IMG/VR virus record: IMGVR_UViG_3300032046_000010
Span: 1-64,000 of that record
Length of the DNA stretch: 64,000 nucleotides
Source of the DNA: a virus
Strand: one strand, 5' to 3'
The position numbers and the translations under genes were made by a program. Positions 1 through 8,137 of this stretch are shown piece after piece. The notes under the pieces were generated by a model. It had not been told where the DNA came from. It saw only the letters and a list, made by a program, of their open reading frames with translations, and ran no database searches. Each line of letters opens with the position of its first letter. Position 1 is the stretch's first letter.

Positions 1-455
1 GGCCAACTGGACGCATTGAATGCGCAACATCTGCCGGCCCTCCCCCTGAGGCCCACCGCCCCTTTGCTCGACCTCGACAACGGCTTGGTACATCGTCAGG
101 CTCCGCCCCTCCCCTGGGGCCTCCCCTCCCCGGCCGACCTCCCAGCCCGCTCCCCCGTCCAAGCCTTGTACCCTTCGCATCGTTGATCAAGCCTTGTACC
201 CTTCGCATCGTTGAGCAGGGATGACACCTGCCCCCAGTTGATTTGCATCGTTGGTTTCGCCGCTCAAGAACTGCGCCCTGGTCCTTGTACCACCTGTCCT
301 CCCTCCGGCCTCCCCTCCCATCGCTCTGTTCGCCTCGCCGCGTTCCTGCTGGGATTCCGGTCAAGACTTCAGTGCCCGTCCCCATACCCTTTCAGGGCAA
401 TCGTGACACGAAACTTGATCAGTTTGCTCAGGTCTGACATCCCCTGGCCCATGGG
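1..455. other. Gene-free left end of the window
   Basis: No convincing coding region is seen on either strand. The plus strand is pyrimidine-rich (many ccctcc runs) and carries one tandem direct repeat at 161-215. The short open frames here have no ribosome binding site and a composition unlike the phage genes. It runs directly into the repeat field at 456-1377. Confidence 0.6.
161..215. repeat. Tandem 28-bp direct repeat, two copies
   Basis: Positions 161-188 and 189-215 match base for base over 27 positions, both starting caagccttgtacccttcgca. A shorter related piece (tgcatcgttg) follows near 245. No gene overlaps it. The function is unknown. Confidence 0.85.
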
Positions 456-590
456 GTAGGATAAGGTATGCGAAGGTAGGATAAGCGCCAGCGCCTTCCC
501 TACTCCAGCGGCCAAGGTAGGATAATGCAGGACGCATATCCTACCCCGTCAGACGACAGGGGCCAAAGTAGGATAAACAGGGACGCATAT

Positions 591-653
591 CCTACCTAGG
601 CTGATACTTCCCTACTGTAGCATACCTTTCCCTACCTTGACAGCCTAGGTAGG
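591..653. repeat. Inverted repeat, 13-bp arms
   Basis: Arm 591-603 (cctacctaggctg) is the exact reverse complement of arm 641-653, separated by 37 bases that hold further cctac pieces. It could form a cruciform or hairpin, or bind a dimeric protein. Confidence 0.8.
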
Positions 654-670
654 GAATACAGCGACGCATA

Positions 671-760
671 TCCTACCCCGTCAGATACAGTCGGTGTTTA
701 TCCTACCCCGTCAGATACAGTCGGTGTTTATCCTACCCCGTCAGATACAGTCGGTGTTTA
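671..760. repeat. Three perfect tandem copies of a 30-bp unit
   Basis: Units 671-700, 701-730 and 731-760 are identical. Each begins tcctaccccgtcagatacag, and each junction recreates the TATCCTAC octamer. A partial fourth unit, with one change, follows at 761-774. The units are contiguous without spacers, so this is an iteron-like tandem repeat and not a CRISPR array. Confidence 0.9.
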
Positions 761-787
761 TCCTACCGCGTCAGACGGGGTAGGATA
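759..787. repeat. Near-perfect 29-bp palindrome
   Basis: Arms 759-772 and 774-787 are inverted repeats of 14 bp with one mismatch around a single central base. It sits at the end of the 30-bp repeats and joins two opposed GTAGGATA octamers, a likely high-affinity dimer site. Confidence 0.8.
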
Positions 788-856
788 AGGTATGCTTAGG
801 TAGGTCAAGGTCAGCCGCGTATCCTACCTTGGGCGTCCAGTCAATGCAGTGGGTAG

Positions 857-1377
857 CCCATCCGGCCCCAGCTCCGCCCATCCGGTTGAAGCGCGTCCCA
901 TCTGCTGGTGCCTGGGCGACCGGCCGCGAACCTCGGTTCACCGCCCCTCCCATCTGCTACCTGATGGGCTCAACCCAGTGAGTGTGGCCCGCTGATGGGA
1001 CGGTGTGGCCTCCCATCACCACAGGTTGGGTAGCTGTGGGTCCTGATGGGTGCCCCATCACCGCTGTGGGTCGGCCACCAGAGCCCATCAAGGCTGCATC
1101 GAGGCCATCGCCGCCGACCTCGGCCCATCACGTTGCCATGGCTGTACATCAGGTGCCACCAGGTGCCCATCATGTGGAGCCTGGGCCCATCCCGTCCGGC
1201 TTGGGCCGGTGGTGTCGCCCACCTGATCTGGATTGGGCCCATCCCAGGCCTTGTGGGTCGGCTTGGGCCACTGTGGACCTCCCAACACTGCTGTGGGTCG
1301 CCCATGATGGCTGTGGGCCGCCCATCAGGTGCCATCAGTGCCCAACACGTGCCATCAGGGTGCCAGGCCTGCCCATC
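857..1377. repeat. Dispersed CCCATC/GATGGG repeat field
   Basis: In 521 bp the hexamer CCCATC occurs 13 times (857, 877, 897, 949, 1012, 1054, 1084, 1124, 1166, 1186, 1238, 1321, 1372) and GATGGG three times (963, 993, 1045), often extended to GCCCATCA or GCCCATCAGG. Spacing is irregular. Open frames exist on both strands only because the repeats avoid stops; their Trp/Pro/His-rich translations are not protein-like. Confidence 0.75.
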
Positions 1378-2000
1378 AGGTGCCAGCACGTTGCCATTGG
1401 TGTGGATGAGGCTCAGCCAGCCGCCGGTCGGCCGTGGCTGAGGCCTGTGGGTTGTGGGTTGGGTGCGCATCCAGGTGCTGTGGGCCTGGTGGCACCGCTG
1501 CAAGGGGTTGGCACCCTGGCATCCCCTGCATTGTGATGGATGATGGGTGTGTCGTCCAGTGCTGGTGGCTGGTGGTGTGACAGGGCCACGTGTGCTGTGA
1601 GTGGCAGGGGGACCCACCACACTCCCGACGCACCATCCTTCAATACAGCCCAAGCTGGGGACCTCCCGCCGCCCTTCCGGCACTCCACCATCCTACATCT
1701 CCGGCCAAACGCTGGTGCTTGGCGAGGGTACACGCTACATAATCCTGCTTGGACTCTACCATCTCCTGTAGTCTCCCCTCCCCCTAGGTGTACGGATACC
1801 CATCCTGATACCTGTAGACCTTCCCTACATCTCCTAGCACTCTGCATCCCCTGAACCATCCTTCCCCCTTCCCCTCCCGTCTATCCCTGAGGTGGTGATG
1901 GGGGTGTTTGGTCAGAGGTGGGATTGGGGGTGGTTTAGGTTTATTGGTAGTGTTTGATGTTGGTTAGCCTGGGATTGTACTGGAGATGGTGGGTAGGCGG
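1378..2000. other. Gene-free spacer before the first gene
   Basis: No coding region is supported. From about 1889 to 2000 the plus strand becomes G/T-rich with several GGG runs; earlier parts contain ctcctac/ctagg pieces. No clear hairpin-plus-T terminator is visible downstream of the gene ending at 2001. Confidence 0.55.
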
Positions 2001-2399
2001 TCAGTCGTCGTTGGGGGTAGGGTCATCGTCCGGCTTCGGGAACTTGATCGGCCAGGAGTGATCAGGTGGGGCGAGCAGTACTGTTGTGTCCCTAGCCCTG
2101 AACAGACGGTCCCAGATCTCCGGCCTTTGTGGCGGTCCTAGCAAGATGAGGTGTTGCTCTCCCACCGCCTCCCTCCGGTATCGGTCCTCAGCCTCTTGAC
2201 AGGGCTGGCAGCGGGTCATGATGAAGCCGGGTTGGAGTGCCAGCTTCCAAGCGATGTTGGCCCCGAACAGCCCGCATGTATGACCCTGTTGGTAGTAACA
2301 GCTGTAGCAGCGCCGTCCCTGGGCTGCGACCTCGATGTCCACCGGTCCCGTCTTGCCGTCCGGTCCCACGCCGTGCTTGGATACCAGTCTGAGCTTCAT
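2001..2399 (-). CDS. Hypothetical Cys-rich protein
   Basis: 132 aa, unrecognised. It is the last gene of the minus-strand array. Cysteine pairs (CYSC near residue 31 and CQPC near 64) with an intervening Cys suggest a treble-clef-like zinc site. The C-terminus is Pro/Asp-rich (PKPDDDPTPNDD). The start overlaps the upstream stop by ATGA, so it is probably translationally coupled. Confidence 0.75.
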   Translation of the reverse strand: MKLRLVSKHGVGPDGKTGPVDIEVAAQGRRCYSCYYQQGHTCGLFGANIAWKLALQPGFIMTRCQPCQEAEDRYRREAVGEQHLILLGPPQRPEIWDRLFRARDTTVLLAPPDHSWPIKFPKPDDDPTPNDD

Positions 2400-2716
2400 C
2401 GCCCCGACTCCCTCATCGCCCGCCGCGCCTCATCCTCTGCCGCCTGCTTGAACATCGTGATGAGCGTCTTGGCGATACGCTCGCCCTCCATCCTTGAGAA
2501 GTCCTTGACGCCCAGGACTGACATCGTCAGCACGGTGTCGTCCACCATCCGGGTCGTCATGATCCCCTCGACTCCGGCCTTGGTCAGAATCGGGATAGAC
2601 AGCGAGATCATCGTGGCCTTCTTCAACCGCTTGAAGCCCAACTGGAACTGGTGGCCGCCGATGTTGTCGATGACTCCCTCCCTGACGGCTTCCTCATCCA
2701 GCTTGTGAGTCTTCAT
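2396..2716 (-). CDS. Hypothetical protein
   Basis: 106 aa, unrecognised. The ATG at 2716 (MKTHKLDEEAV) is chosen because it forms an ATGA overlap with the upstream stop. A longer in-frame extension reaches 2806 but would be buried in the neighbour. It looks like a soluble alpha/beta protein with a hydrophobic core segment (TMISLSIPILTKAGVEGIM). Confidence 0.75.
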   Translation of the reverse strand: MKTHKLDEEAVREGVIDNIGGHQFQLGFKRLKKATMISLSIPILTKAGVEGIMTTRMVDDTVLTMSVLGVKDFSRMEGERIAKTLITMFKQAAEDEARRAMRESGR

Positions 2717-3309
2717 CTCAGCTCCTGTTCCCGAACGTGCTGATCCATCAGGCTGATCAGCTTCAGATCTTCCGCTTCGATGACGCTGGTGGCAAGGCAC
2801 GTCCAAAGCTCGGTGTCGAGTGCCCGCCGGTACTCACGCGACTGAGAGCCGGGGTTGGTGTCCTGGCAGCTGTAGCACCCTGGGCAAGCTACCAGCGCTT
2901 GTTCGATCAGCACCCGCCCATCAGCATCTTTCACCGTCGCTGGGATCAACCTCCGGCCGTTACAAACACGCTTCAGGTCCTCCAGCACCCGGTCCTTGAA
3001 CCAGAACGTCCTGGACGGCTTGTAGATGGGCTTCCACTTCGGCGGGGGTCCGAAGTCCCGCGTGATCTCCCTGATGGGGAAGTGATCCCGTTCCAGCCCT
3101 CCCGTTCCCGGCCTGACGTAGTGTGCGATGATGACCATCGTGTAGTAGCGCCCGGCCTCGCCGCGCGACTCGCCCTTCAGCATCTGGATGGCGTGGACGA
3201 TGGCGTCCTTGAGCTTGGTCAGGTAGATGCCACGGACCTTGAACACCTCATCGTGTAGGTCGTGGTGCGGGCCTCCGTACATCCTGATGGAGTAGGTGCG
3301 CCTGTTCAT
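2713..3309 (-). CDS. Hypothetical protein
   Basis: 198 aa starting MNRRTYSIRMYGGPHHD at a TGATG junction with the upstream gene. It has a CPGCYSC cysteine cluster in the C-terminal third, possibly metal binding. No family is recognised. Confidence 0.75.
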   Translation of the reverse strand: MNRRTYSIRMYGGPHHDLHDEVFKVRGIYLTKLKDAIVHAIQMLKGESRGEAGRYYTMVIIAHYVRPGTGGLERDHFPIREITRDFGPPPKWKPIYKPSRTFWFKDRVLEDLKRVCNGRRLIPATVKDADGRVLIEQALVACPGCYSCQDTNPGSQSREYRRALDTELWTCLATSVIEAEDLKLISLMDQHVREQELR

Positions 3310-3563
3310 CACTTGCCTCCGAACCGCTTGGTACAGTACACAGGATGGCTGAACTGATCCCGTGGCGGGAGCCGACACGCCAGCATCCCATCACCAACCA
3401 TCTTGTCGCAAGCGTCCTGAACCGCCTTGACCATCCCCGCCCGGCCGCGTGGATTGTTCTCCCAACGCTCCCCGAACACGATCACGGCGATGGTCCATGA
3501 GCTGTTCATCCCGTTGAGGGACCGCTCGATGACCTTGAGGCACTTGGTCTGGAAGTCGGTCAT
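3309..3563 (-). CDS. Hypothetical protein
   Basis: 84 aa starting MTDFQTKCLKVIERSLNG. The ATG at 3563 overlaps the upstream stop (ATGA). No family is recognised. Confidence 0.75.
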   Translation of the reverse strand: MTDFQTKCLKVIERSLNGMNSSWTIAVIVFGERWENNPRGRAGMVKAVQDACDKMVGDGMLACRLPPRDQFSHPVYCTKRFGGK

Positions 3564-3805
3564 CGCCCCTTCCTCACGACGATGATGCGCTTGGGCTTCC
3601 CGGTCGGCTGCGTCTGCTGCTTGGTCCCCACAGGCTGCCATCGGCCGTCCTTGAAGTCAAGTCGCCCGGTGTACACCCTGTCCATCTGGTTTGGGTACAT
3701 GATGTGGGTCGGACAGTCGGTGGGTAGCTCCTTGTCAACGCCTCCGCAACGCCGACAGTGCGTCATGCCATCCACCACTTCCAAGTCGTGCTTCACCGAC
3801 TTCAC
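3560..3805 (-). CDS. Hypothetical protein with a possible zinc site
   Basis: 81 aa with a GTG start (GTGAAGTCGGTG). THCRRCGGVDKELPTDCP contains a CxxC pair plus a later Cys, resembling small zinc-knuckle phage proteins. The C-terminal tail is basic (KPKRIIVVRKGR). Confidence 0.75.
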   Translation of the reverse strand: MKSVKHDLEVVDGMTHCRRCGGVDKELPTDCPTHIMYPNQMDRVYTGRLDFKDGRWQPVGTKQQTQPTGKPKRIIVVRKGR

Positions 3806-3807
3806 TA

Positions 3808-3894
3808 TCAGTCCTTGAGCAGCACGGCATAGGCGATCATGAGGATGACCGCCCCGATGACGATAGCGTCCACGATGGTGCTCCCTGTCGTCAC
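3808..3894 (-). CDS. 28-aa single-span membrane peptide
   Basis: A very small gene. The GTG at 3894 overlaps the upstream stop as GTGA, and the stop at 3808 lies 2 bases before the next GTG start. The peptide (TTGSTIVDAIVIGAVILMIA... ending KD) is one hydrophobic helix with a short charged tail, so it is predicted to insert in the inner membrane. Coupling on both sides argues that it is real. The function is unknown; it could be a membrane-active early peptide. Confidence 0.65.
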   Translation of the reverse strand: MTTGSTIVDAIVIGAVILMIAYAVLLKD

Positions 3895-4142
3895 TTGCCG
3901 CCTCCCTTCACCGCTTCCAAGCCGCAGAACATCCGGCACATCACCAGCCACTCGCTCAGCGGGACATCCTCCAGCGTCACCAGCTGCCCCGGCTTCCCCT
4001 CTTGCTTCGGCTGGTACATGGCGATGCGTACCACACCGCTGCCCGGAGGCCAGAGCGGCGGATCATCGCCATCGAGGCTGATCCTGGTGAAGCCCTTGTC
4101 CGGCTCCCCTTCGACAGCGTTGAAGATGAACTCTGCCTTCAT
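3891..4142 (-). CDS. Hypothetical protein
   Basis: 83 aa starting MKAEFIFNAVEGEPDKGFTR. Coupled to both neighbours (ATGA upstream, GTGA downstream). No family is recognised. Confidence 0.75.
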   Translation of the reverse strand: MKAEFIFNAVEGEPDKGFTRISLDGDDPPLWPPGSGVVRIAMYQPKQEGKPGQLVTLEDVPLSEWLVMCRMFCGLEAVKGGGK

Positions 4143-4681
4143 CGTCGCCTCCCGCCTTCCTTGATCTTGATGTTGGTCACGGGAGCATCTGGCAACCCCT
4201 CGATCACCAGCGTCCCGTCCGGCTCCCGCTTGCCGTTGTACATGTCGGATGCGAACCGGAACAGCGTGGTGAAGTCGCCGTTCTGGTCGATGAGGTCGTT
4301 GAGCGCGTTGGCGTGAGCCTGGCCAACCATGATGTTGCCCGGCTTGCCCTCAACCATCCACGGGCGAGTCCCTTCCAGCTGGTCCCTGAGCGTGGTGCGC
4401 CTGCTGTTGATGATTTGCATCAGGCTGCCAGTATCCACGCCGCCCTCGATGCCGCCCTTGAGGTCACGCTGGAGGTTGTGAAGGTAGCTGAGGCGAGTCT
4501 CGACCCTGACCGCCTCATCCGCGTTCCACTTGATGAAGTCGTACAGCCGCTTGCCGGGCTGGATCCTTTCCATCAGACTGTCCAGCCGCTCCTGCTCCGA
4601 CCGGATCATCACGCCCAGTTCCTTCAGGATTGCCTTGGCCTGCGCCTTCCGGGTCGCCGCTCCCTTCAGGGTCTCAGTCAT
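4139..4681 (-). CDS. Hypothetical helical protein
   Basis: 180 aa from MTETLKGAATRKAQAKAILK; two upstream ATGs (4693, 4705) in the same frame are possible. The N-terminal half is charged and likely coiled coil. No family is recognised. It overlaps the upstream deacetylase-like gene by about 8 bases. Confidence 0.75.
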   Translation of the reverse strand: MTETLKGAATRKAQAKAILKELGVMIRSEQERLDSLMERIQPGKRLYDFIKWNADEAVRVETRLSYLHNLQRDLKGGIEGGVDTGSLMQIINSRRTTLRDQLEGTRPWMVEGKPGNIMVGQAHANALNDLIDQNGDFTTLFRFASDMYNGKREPDGTLVIEGLPDAPVTNIKIKEGGRRR

Positions 4682-5372
4682 CTGGGCCTCCATCGCAGAA
4701 CCCATCCAGGTTCCGTATCAACATGAACTCCTCTGCGAACCTGTAGCCGACCCGTGAGCCACACAGCTCAGCGTATCGCTTCAGCATCGTCAGCGACCTG
4801 GGGTGCGGTGGCTCTGGTAGCTCGCTGGGGTAGCACTCCAGCGCGTCCAGCTTGCGCTCGATGACCGACTCGATGTCCACATACCAGTTGGGCGTGAACA
4901 CTCGGCCGGTCGTGAACGGGATCCAGTCGGTTGAGGACGGAGCCGTGTACACCAGGACTCGCCTCACGCAGCAGTCCGGCTTTGGACGGGTCGCCACCAT
5001 CGTGCTCTCATACAGGATCTGATGGTCCCTGTTGATGTCACCATGGAAGTGGGTGAACACCGTGTGCGGCTGTAGCCGCTCGATCAGGTCCTCCAACATC
5101 CGGTTGATGTCCACCTGGGACAGTGTGTCGAGCCTCTGGTTGGGTAGGTTCAGGAACGCCGGAGGCTCGATGCCCAGCTTCACGCAAGCCCGCCGACAGC
5201 AGTTGCGCATCCGCTCGTCAGCCTCCGTGGATGAGCCGTGCCGCACGATGGCATGGCCAGCCACGATGATGGGCTTGACTGCCCACCCGCTGGCTGCGAG
5301 CAGTGCCAGCGTCCCACCCAACCCAAGGGTCTCATCATCCGGGTGAGCGCTGATGACCAAGGCGCACTTCAC
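4674..5372 (-). CDS. LmbE/PIG-L family de-N-acetylase-like protein
   Basis: 232 aa with a GTG start at 5372 in a GTGA overlap. The N-terminus CALVISAHPDDETLGLGG is the hallmark AHPDDE metal-binding motif of the LmbE/PIG-L family, and THFHGDINRDH supplies the later HxxDxxxDH-type ligands. Members remove acetyl groups from GlcNAc-containing molecules using zinc. Together with a glycosyltransferase at 21598-22599 it could act on a sugar attached to DNA or another phage product (inference). Confidence 0.85.
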   Translation of the reverse strand: MKCALVISAHPDDETLGLGGTLALLAASGWAVKPIIVAGHAIVRHGSSTEADERMRNCCRRACVKLGIEPPAFLNLPNQRLDTLSQVDINRMLEDLIERLQPHTVFTHFHGDINRDHQILYESTMVATRPKPDCCVRRVLVYTAPSSTDWIPFTTGRVFTPNWYVDIESVIERKLDALECYPSELPEPPHPRSLTMLKRYAELCGSRVGYRFAEEFMLIRNLDGFCDGGPDD

Positions 5373-5968
5373 GGCCGGACTCCGCGCTTGCGAGCCTTGA
5401 CGCGCTCCCAGTCGGCCCGCGTCATGATGATGGCCACACCCCAAATGCTAGGCTTCATCAGGAACCCGGCATCCCGCAGTAGCGCCGTCGCCATCTGGTT
5501 GCGCCAACCGGCCCTGCGTTCGCCCTTCCCAGGCTTCCGGTAGATCATCACGCAGTGCTGAAGCGACAGCCCCATGTCCGACACGCTGAACTCATCGCCT
5601 GAATCTGCCACCAACAGATCTGCGATGGTGTCCAGGTTCCACTTGGCGACCTCGCCGCCTGGGAACTTGGTGAACTCATCCTTGTTGTGACACCGTGGCG
5701 GAACAGTGAAGGCTGGCTTGTGTCCGAACCGCCCTGCCGTCTCACCCGCCACTTCCATCGAGGCTGCGGCCATGTCCATCTTTTCGATGGGCGGTGTCAT
5801 GTCCGGCTCCGCGTCCAGTTCGTTGTACTGGTGAAGGCGAGTGTGATCTGCCAACGTGTTGAGCTTGGACCACTGCTCCGACATCACACCATCGCCGTCG
5901 ATGACAGTCTTGTCCGACTCCGGCCGGGGTCTGCTGAAGTGCTTGCGCCACTCTTCCAAGGTTGGCAT
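5369..5968 (-). CDS. Hypothetical protein with MPTL N-terminal peptide
   Basis: 199 aa, unrecognised. The first residues MPTLEEWRKHFS closely match the starts of the proteins at 28607-29260 (MPTLDEVRQRYS) and 37149-37787 (MPTLDDLRKRFT), although the rest differs. A linker (ELDAEPDMTPP) follows, then a mixed globular region. Confidence 0.75.
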   Translation of the reverse strand: MPTLEEWRKHFSRPRPESDKTVIDGDGVMSEQWSKLNTLADHTRLHQYNELDAEPDMTPPIEKMDMAAASMEVAGETAGRFGHKPAFTVPPRCHNKDEFTKFPGGEVAKWNLDTIADLLVADSGDEFSVSDMGLSLQHCVMIYRKPGKGERRAGWRNQMATALLRDAGFLMKPSIWGVAIIMTRADWERVKARKRGVRP

Positions 5969-5970
5969 GG

Positions 5971-6267
5971 TCAGTCCCTCTCCAACTCCGACTCACCGTC
6001 AGCGAGCAAGATAACATCGCCCACGATGTAGTCATCAGGGAAGATGGCCCTGTCCATCAGAGCCGCCTGGGTTGCGACCTCGTTGCGCCGGAGGCCCAGC
6101 GCCTTCCCGTCCTCATTGAAGATGAGCCAGGTGGGCTGGATGTTGGCCACAAACACCCGCTCCACGTAACCTCCGACCAGCCCTTGTAGCTCCTTGAGCC
6201 GGAACAGCTTGCCGTCGCCCGGCCTGATGGTGGTGATGGTCCCGTCCACTTTGATGATCTTGGCCAT
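5971..6267 (-). CDS. DUF3846-like protein
   Basis: 98 aa. MAKIIKVDGTITTIRPGDGK, followed by FRLKELQGLVGGYVERVFV and a final IVGDVILLADGE, matches the pattern of the DUF3846 family found in many phages and mobile elements. Its function is unknown. It starts at a TGATG junction with the upstream gene. Confidence 0.8.
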   Translation of the reverse strand: MAKIIKVDGTITTIRPGDGKLFRLKELQGLVGGYVERVFVANIQPTWLIFNEDGKALGLRRNEVATQAALMDRAIFPDDYIVGDVILLADGESELERD

Positions 6268-6467
6268 CAGATGTCTCTCCGCCCGTAAGGTTTGCCGTCT
6301 GGATCCACCAGTTCCGCAACCACGGTCTTGTCGTCCATCCTGCGGTCGGTCCCGCAATCCCACCCCATAAAGTACCATTGGTTGCCACGTCGCTCAGCAA
6401 GTTGCCATTTGGTCCAACCTGCTGGTTTGCTGTTGATGAACATCCGCTGCTTCACCCAGAACAACAT
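6267..6467 (-). CDS. Hypothetical small protein
   Basis: 66 aa, Trp-rich (GWTKWQLAERRGNQWYFMGW). Its stop is shared with the downstream start and its start abuts the upstream stop. No family is recognised. Confidence 0.7.
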   Translation of the reverse strand: MLFWVKQRMFINSKPAGWTKWQLAERRGNQWYFMGWDCGTDRRMDDKTVVAELVDPDGKPYGRRDI

Positions 6468-6907
6468 CAGCGCCTCCCGCTCCCGTCGTGGTCGTTCAGC
6501 GCCTCATCACGAGCCTTCAGGAACGTGCTGGGGTCATCCGTGAACTCCACGCCGAACCGCGTCATCACCCGCAGGCTGGCGACCTCGTGGAAGTGACCGT
6601 GCAGGTCCTCCAACAACCGGGAGTAGCCGACCAACTGAAGCCACTCGACCGCATCTTTGTTCCAGTCCGGCTCGTGAGGCGGCAGCTTCGCGCTGGTCCA
6701 GTTGTGATCCAGGCAGTTGACGGCGATGCTGCCCAGGATGCGCTCCCGCATGTCGTTGGGGAACTCCCGGTCACCGACCGCCAAACTCACCGTCTGGATC
6801 ACGGCAAGCTCGATGTTGGCCACGACCGTCCTGAAGCTCTCATCTGCCAGGTTCATCGAACGCGCCTCGTGAACGTCCCGCCCGACAGCGTCCCAGTAGC
6901 TTGACAT
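6467..6907 (-). CDS. Hypothetical protein
   Basis: 146 aa starting MSSYWDAVGRDVHEARSMNL, mostly helical. A GGGAGG ribosome binding site precedes the ATG in a 25-base gap that also holds the CCCGCTAG element overlapping the upstream stop. No family is recognised. Confidence 0.75.
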   Translation of the reverse strand: MSSYWDAVGRDVHEARSMNLADESFRTVVANIELAVIQTVSLAVGDREFPNDMRERILGSIAVNCLDHNWTSAKLPPHEPDWNKDAVEWLQLVGYSRLLEDLHGHFHEVASLRVMTRFGVEFTDDPSTFLKARDEALNDHDGSGRR

Positions 6908-6932
6908 CGTACATCCTCCCGCCCGCCGTAGA

Positions 6933-7697
6933 CTAGCGGGTCTTGCTGGTCTGCGCCACCTTCTGCGTGGCGGAACCCTCGCACCTGGACTCCTGTACCA
7001 TCTTCATGTGCTGGCGCAGGATGGTGGTGAACTGATCGAAGTCGCGCCGGACCTCCGGGTTGGCGCTGAACGGCTTGCGCGGCCGGATGCCCCACATACC
7101 CACACTCTCCATCCGCTTCATCCACCGGCACTGATCCTCGGCCCAACAGCCTTGCCAGTCGGCCCGCCGACCGTACTTGCGCTTGAGCCGCGTCATCTCA
7201 GCCACGTTGTCCGGTGAGATGGTGTCCCAGATGTCGTGCCATACCATCCCATAGCGGTCCTGCAGCAACAGCGGGAACCCGAAGGCATCGCCGTGGACGA
7301 TGGTCAGCCGCCGTCCGTGTCGAGCCTTCAGGGTCGGCCCCACCAGCTTGATCACATCCTCACTGGCGTCCACGACCGTGACATGTTCGACACTGGGCTG
7401 CTTCAGGATGGCATCCGTCACCATCCCCAACCCCAGGCCGTTGACCAGACAGCACCGGGTCGCACGGAAGATGGCCGTGAGGTGGTCGGCCACTTCATCC
7501 GGCGTGTCGCTCATCACCAGCGTGTCGTTGCGCATCAGCCTGATGTAGCTGCCCGGCGGCACATAGCCGCGCCCCTCGTTGGCCACGGCCCTCAGCCTGC
7601 TGAACTGGCTGTCCAGCTCACTGATGACGATGTGCTCGATGCGCCAGTCACCGCTCGCTCCGGCCGGGATGGTCACCTTGTACTTGCTCAGGTCCAC
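6933..7697 (-). CDS. Class I SAM-dependent methyltransferase-like (spermidine-synthase-like fold)
   Basis: 254 aa from a GTG start with GGGAGG five bases upstream. CCLVNGLGLGMVTDAILK is a Rossmann glycine-rich motif I, VEHVTVVDASEDVIKLV gives the acidic motif II end, and LTIVHGDAFGF motif III. The pattern resembles spermidine-synthase-type folds. The substrate is unknown. The gene lies in the small-gene region, far from the MT-A70 methyltransferase. Confidence 0.7.
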   Translation of the reverse strand: MDLSKYKVTIPAGASGDWRIEHIVISELDSQFSRLRAVANEGRGYVPPGSYIRLMRNDTLVMSDTPDEVADHLTAIFRATRCCLVNGLGLGMVTDAILKQPSVEHVTVVDASEDVIKLVGPTLKARHGRRLTIVHGDAFGFPLLLQDRYGMVWHDIWDTISPDNVAEMTRLKRKYGRRADWQGCWAEDQCRWMKRMESVGMWGIRPRKPFSANPEVRRDFDQFTTILRQHMKMVQESRCEGSATQKVAQTSKTR

Positions 7698-7708
7698 GGT
7701 TGCCTCCC

Positions 7709-8122
7709 CTACACGTGCGGGTTGTAGGAGTAATGGCGGCCCAAGCTCATCCAGCTGAACCCGCCCAGTTCCTTCCAGCTGCCCTTCTTGTCGCGCCGGA
7801 AGTAGTGGACGCCTCCGTTGGAGTTGGGGGTGAAGTCGCACGGCTTGGCGCCCTCATATTCGCCACGCCCTTCCGGCTTCACCATGTAGTTGTCGGACTG
7901 GGCGACCAGCGTGACCGCCTCGCCCCGCCCGTTCACGGTCGCGCTGATCAGCGTCCCGGGGTAGCAGTCGCCGTTGAAGCCCCAGCTGAGCCCGTCCACG
8001 CCGATGGTCAGTTCGTGGGCGACCTGGACATCGCGCGGTCCCTCGCCGGTCTGCTCCCAGACCTTGGACTGCTCCCACCGGACCACCTTCACCGTTCCCT
8101 CATTCAGCTTCTTGTTCGACAT
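7709..8122 (-). CDS. Hypothetical protein
   Basis: 137 aa, unrecognised, probably beta-rich. It is the first gene behind promoter-like copy A (8138-8164), with GGAGG seven bases before ATG. Confidence 0.75.
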   Translation of the reverse strand: MSNKKLNEGTVKVVRWEQSKVWEQTGEGPRDVQVAHELTIGVDGLSWGFNGDCYPGTLISATVNGRGEAVTLVAQSDNYMVKPEGRGEYEGAKPCDFTPNSNGGVHYFRRDKKGSWKELGGFSWMSLGRHYSYNPHV

Positions 8123-8137
8123 CGCGTCACCTCCACC

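Larger units (their letters stand above)
456..827. repeat. Cluster of 12 GTAGGATA octamers in both orientations
   Basis: The octamer GTAGGATA occurs forward at 456, 476, 517, 568 and 780, and as TATCCTAC at 537, 588, 669, 699, 729, 759 and 820. Several copies sit in a longer shared context, GACGCATATCCTACC (531, 582, 663). Such density in non-coding DNA is typical of a protein-binding array, for example an origin, partition, packaging or regulatory site; which one cannot be told from sequence. One further exact copy lies just upstream of the helicase start at 46852. Confidence 0.85.

Noticed and set aside
671-774. Possible CRISPR array
   Set aside because: Units are contiguous without unique spacers and only three full copies exist.
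970-1683. Long open frames on both strands (up to 237 aa)
   Set aside because: They arise from the CCCATC repeats; translations are Trp/Pro/His-rich, lack ribosome sites and overlap each other on opposite strands.
1889-2000. G-quadruplex-like G/T-rich stretch
   Set aside because: Fewer than four well-spaced GGG runs; the signal is weak.
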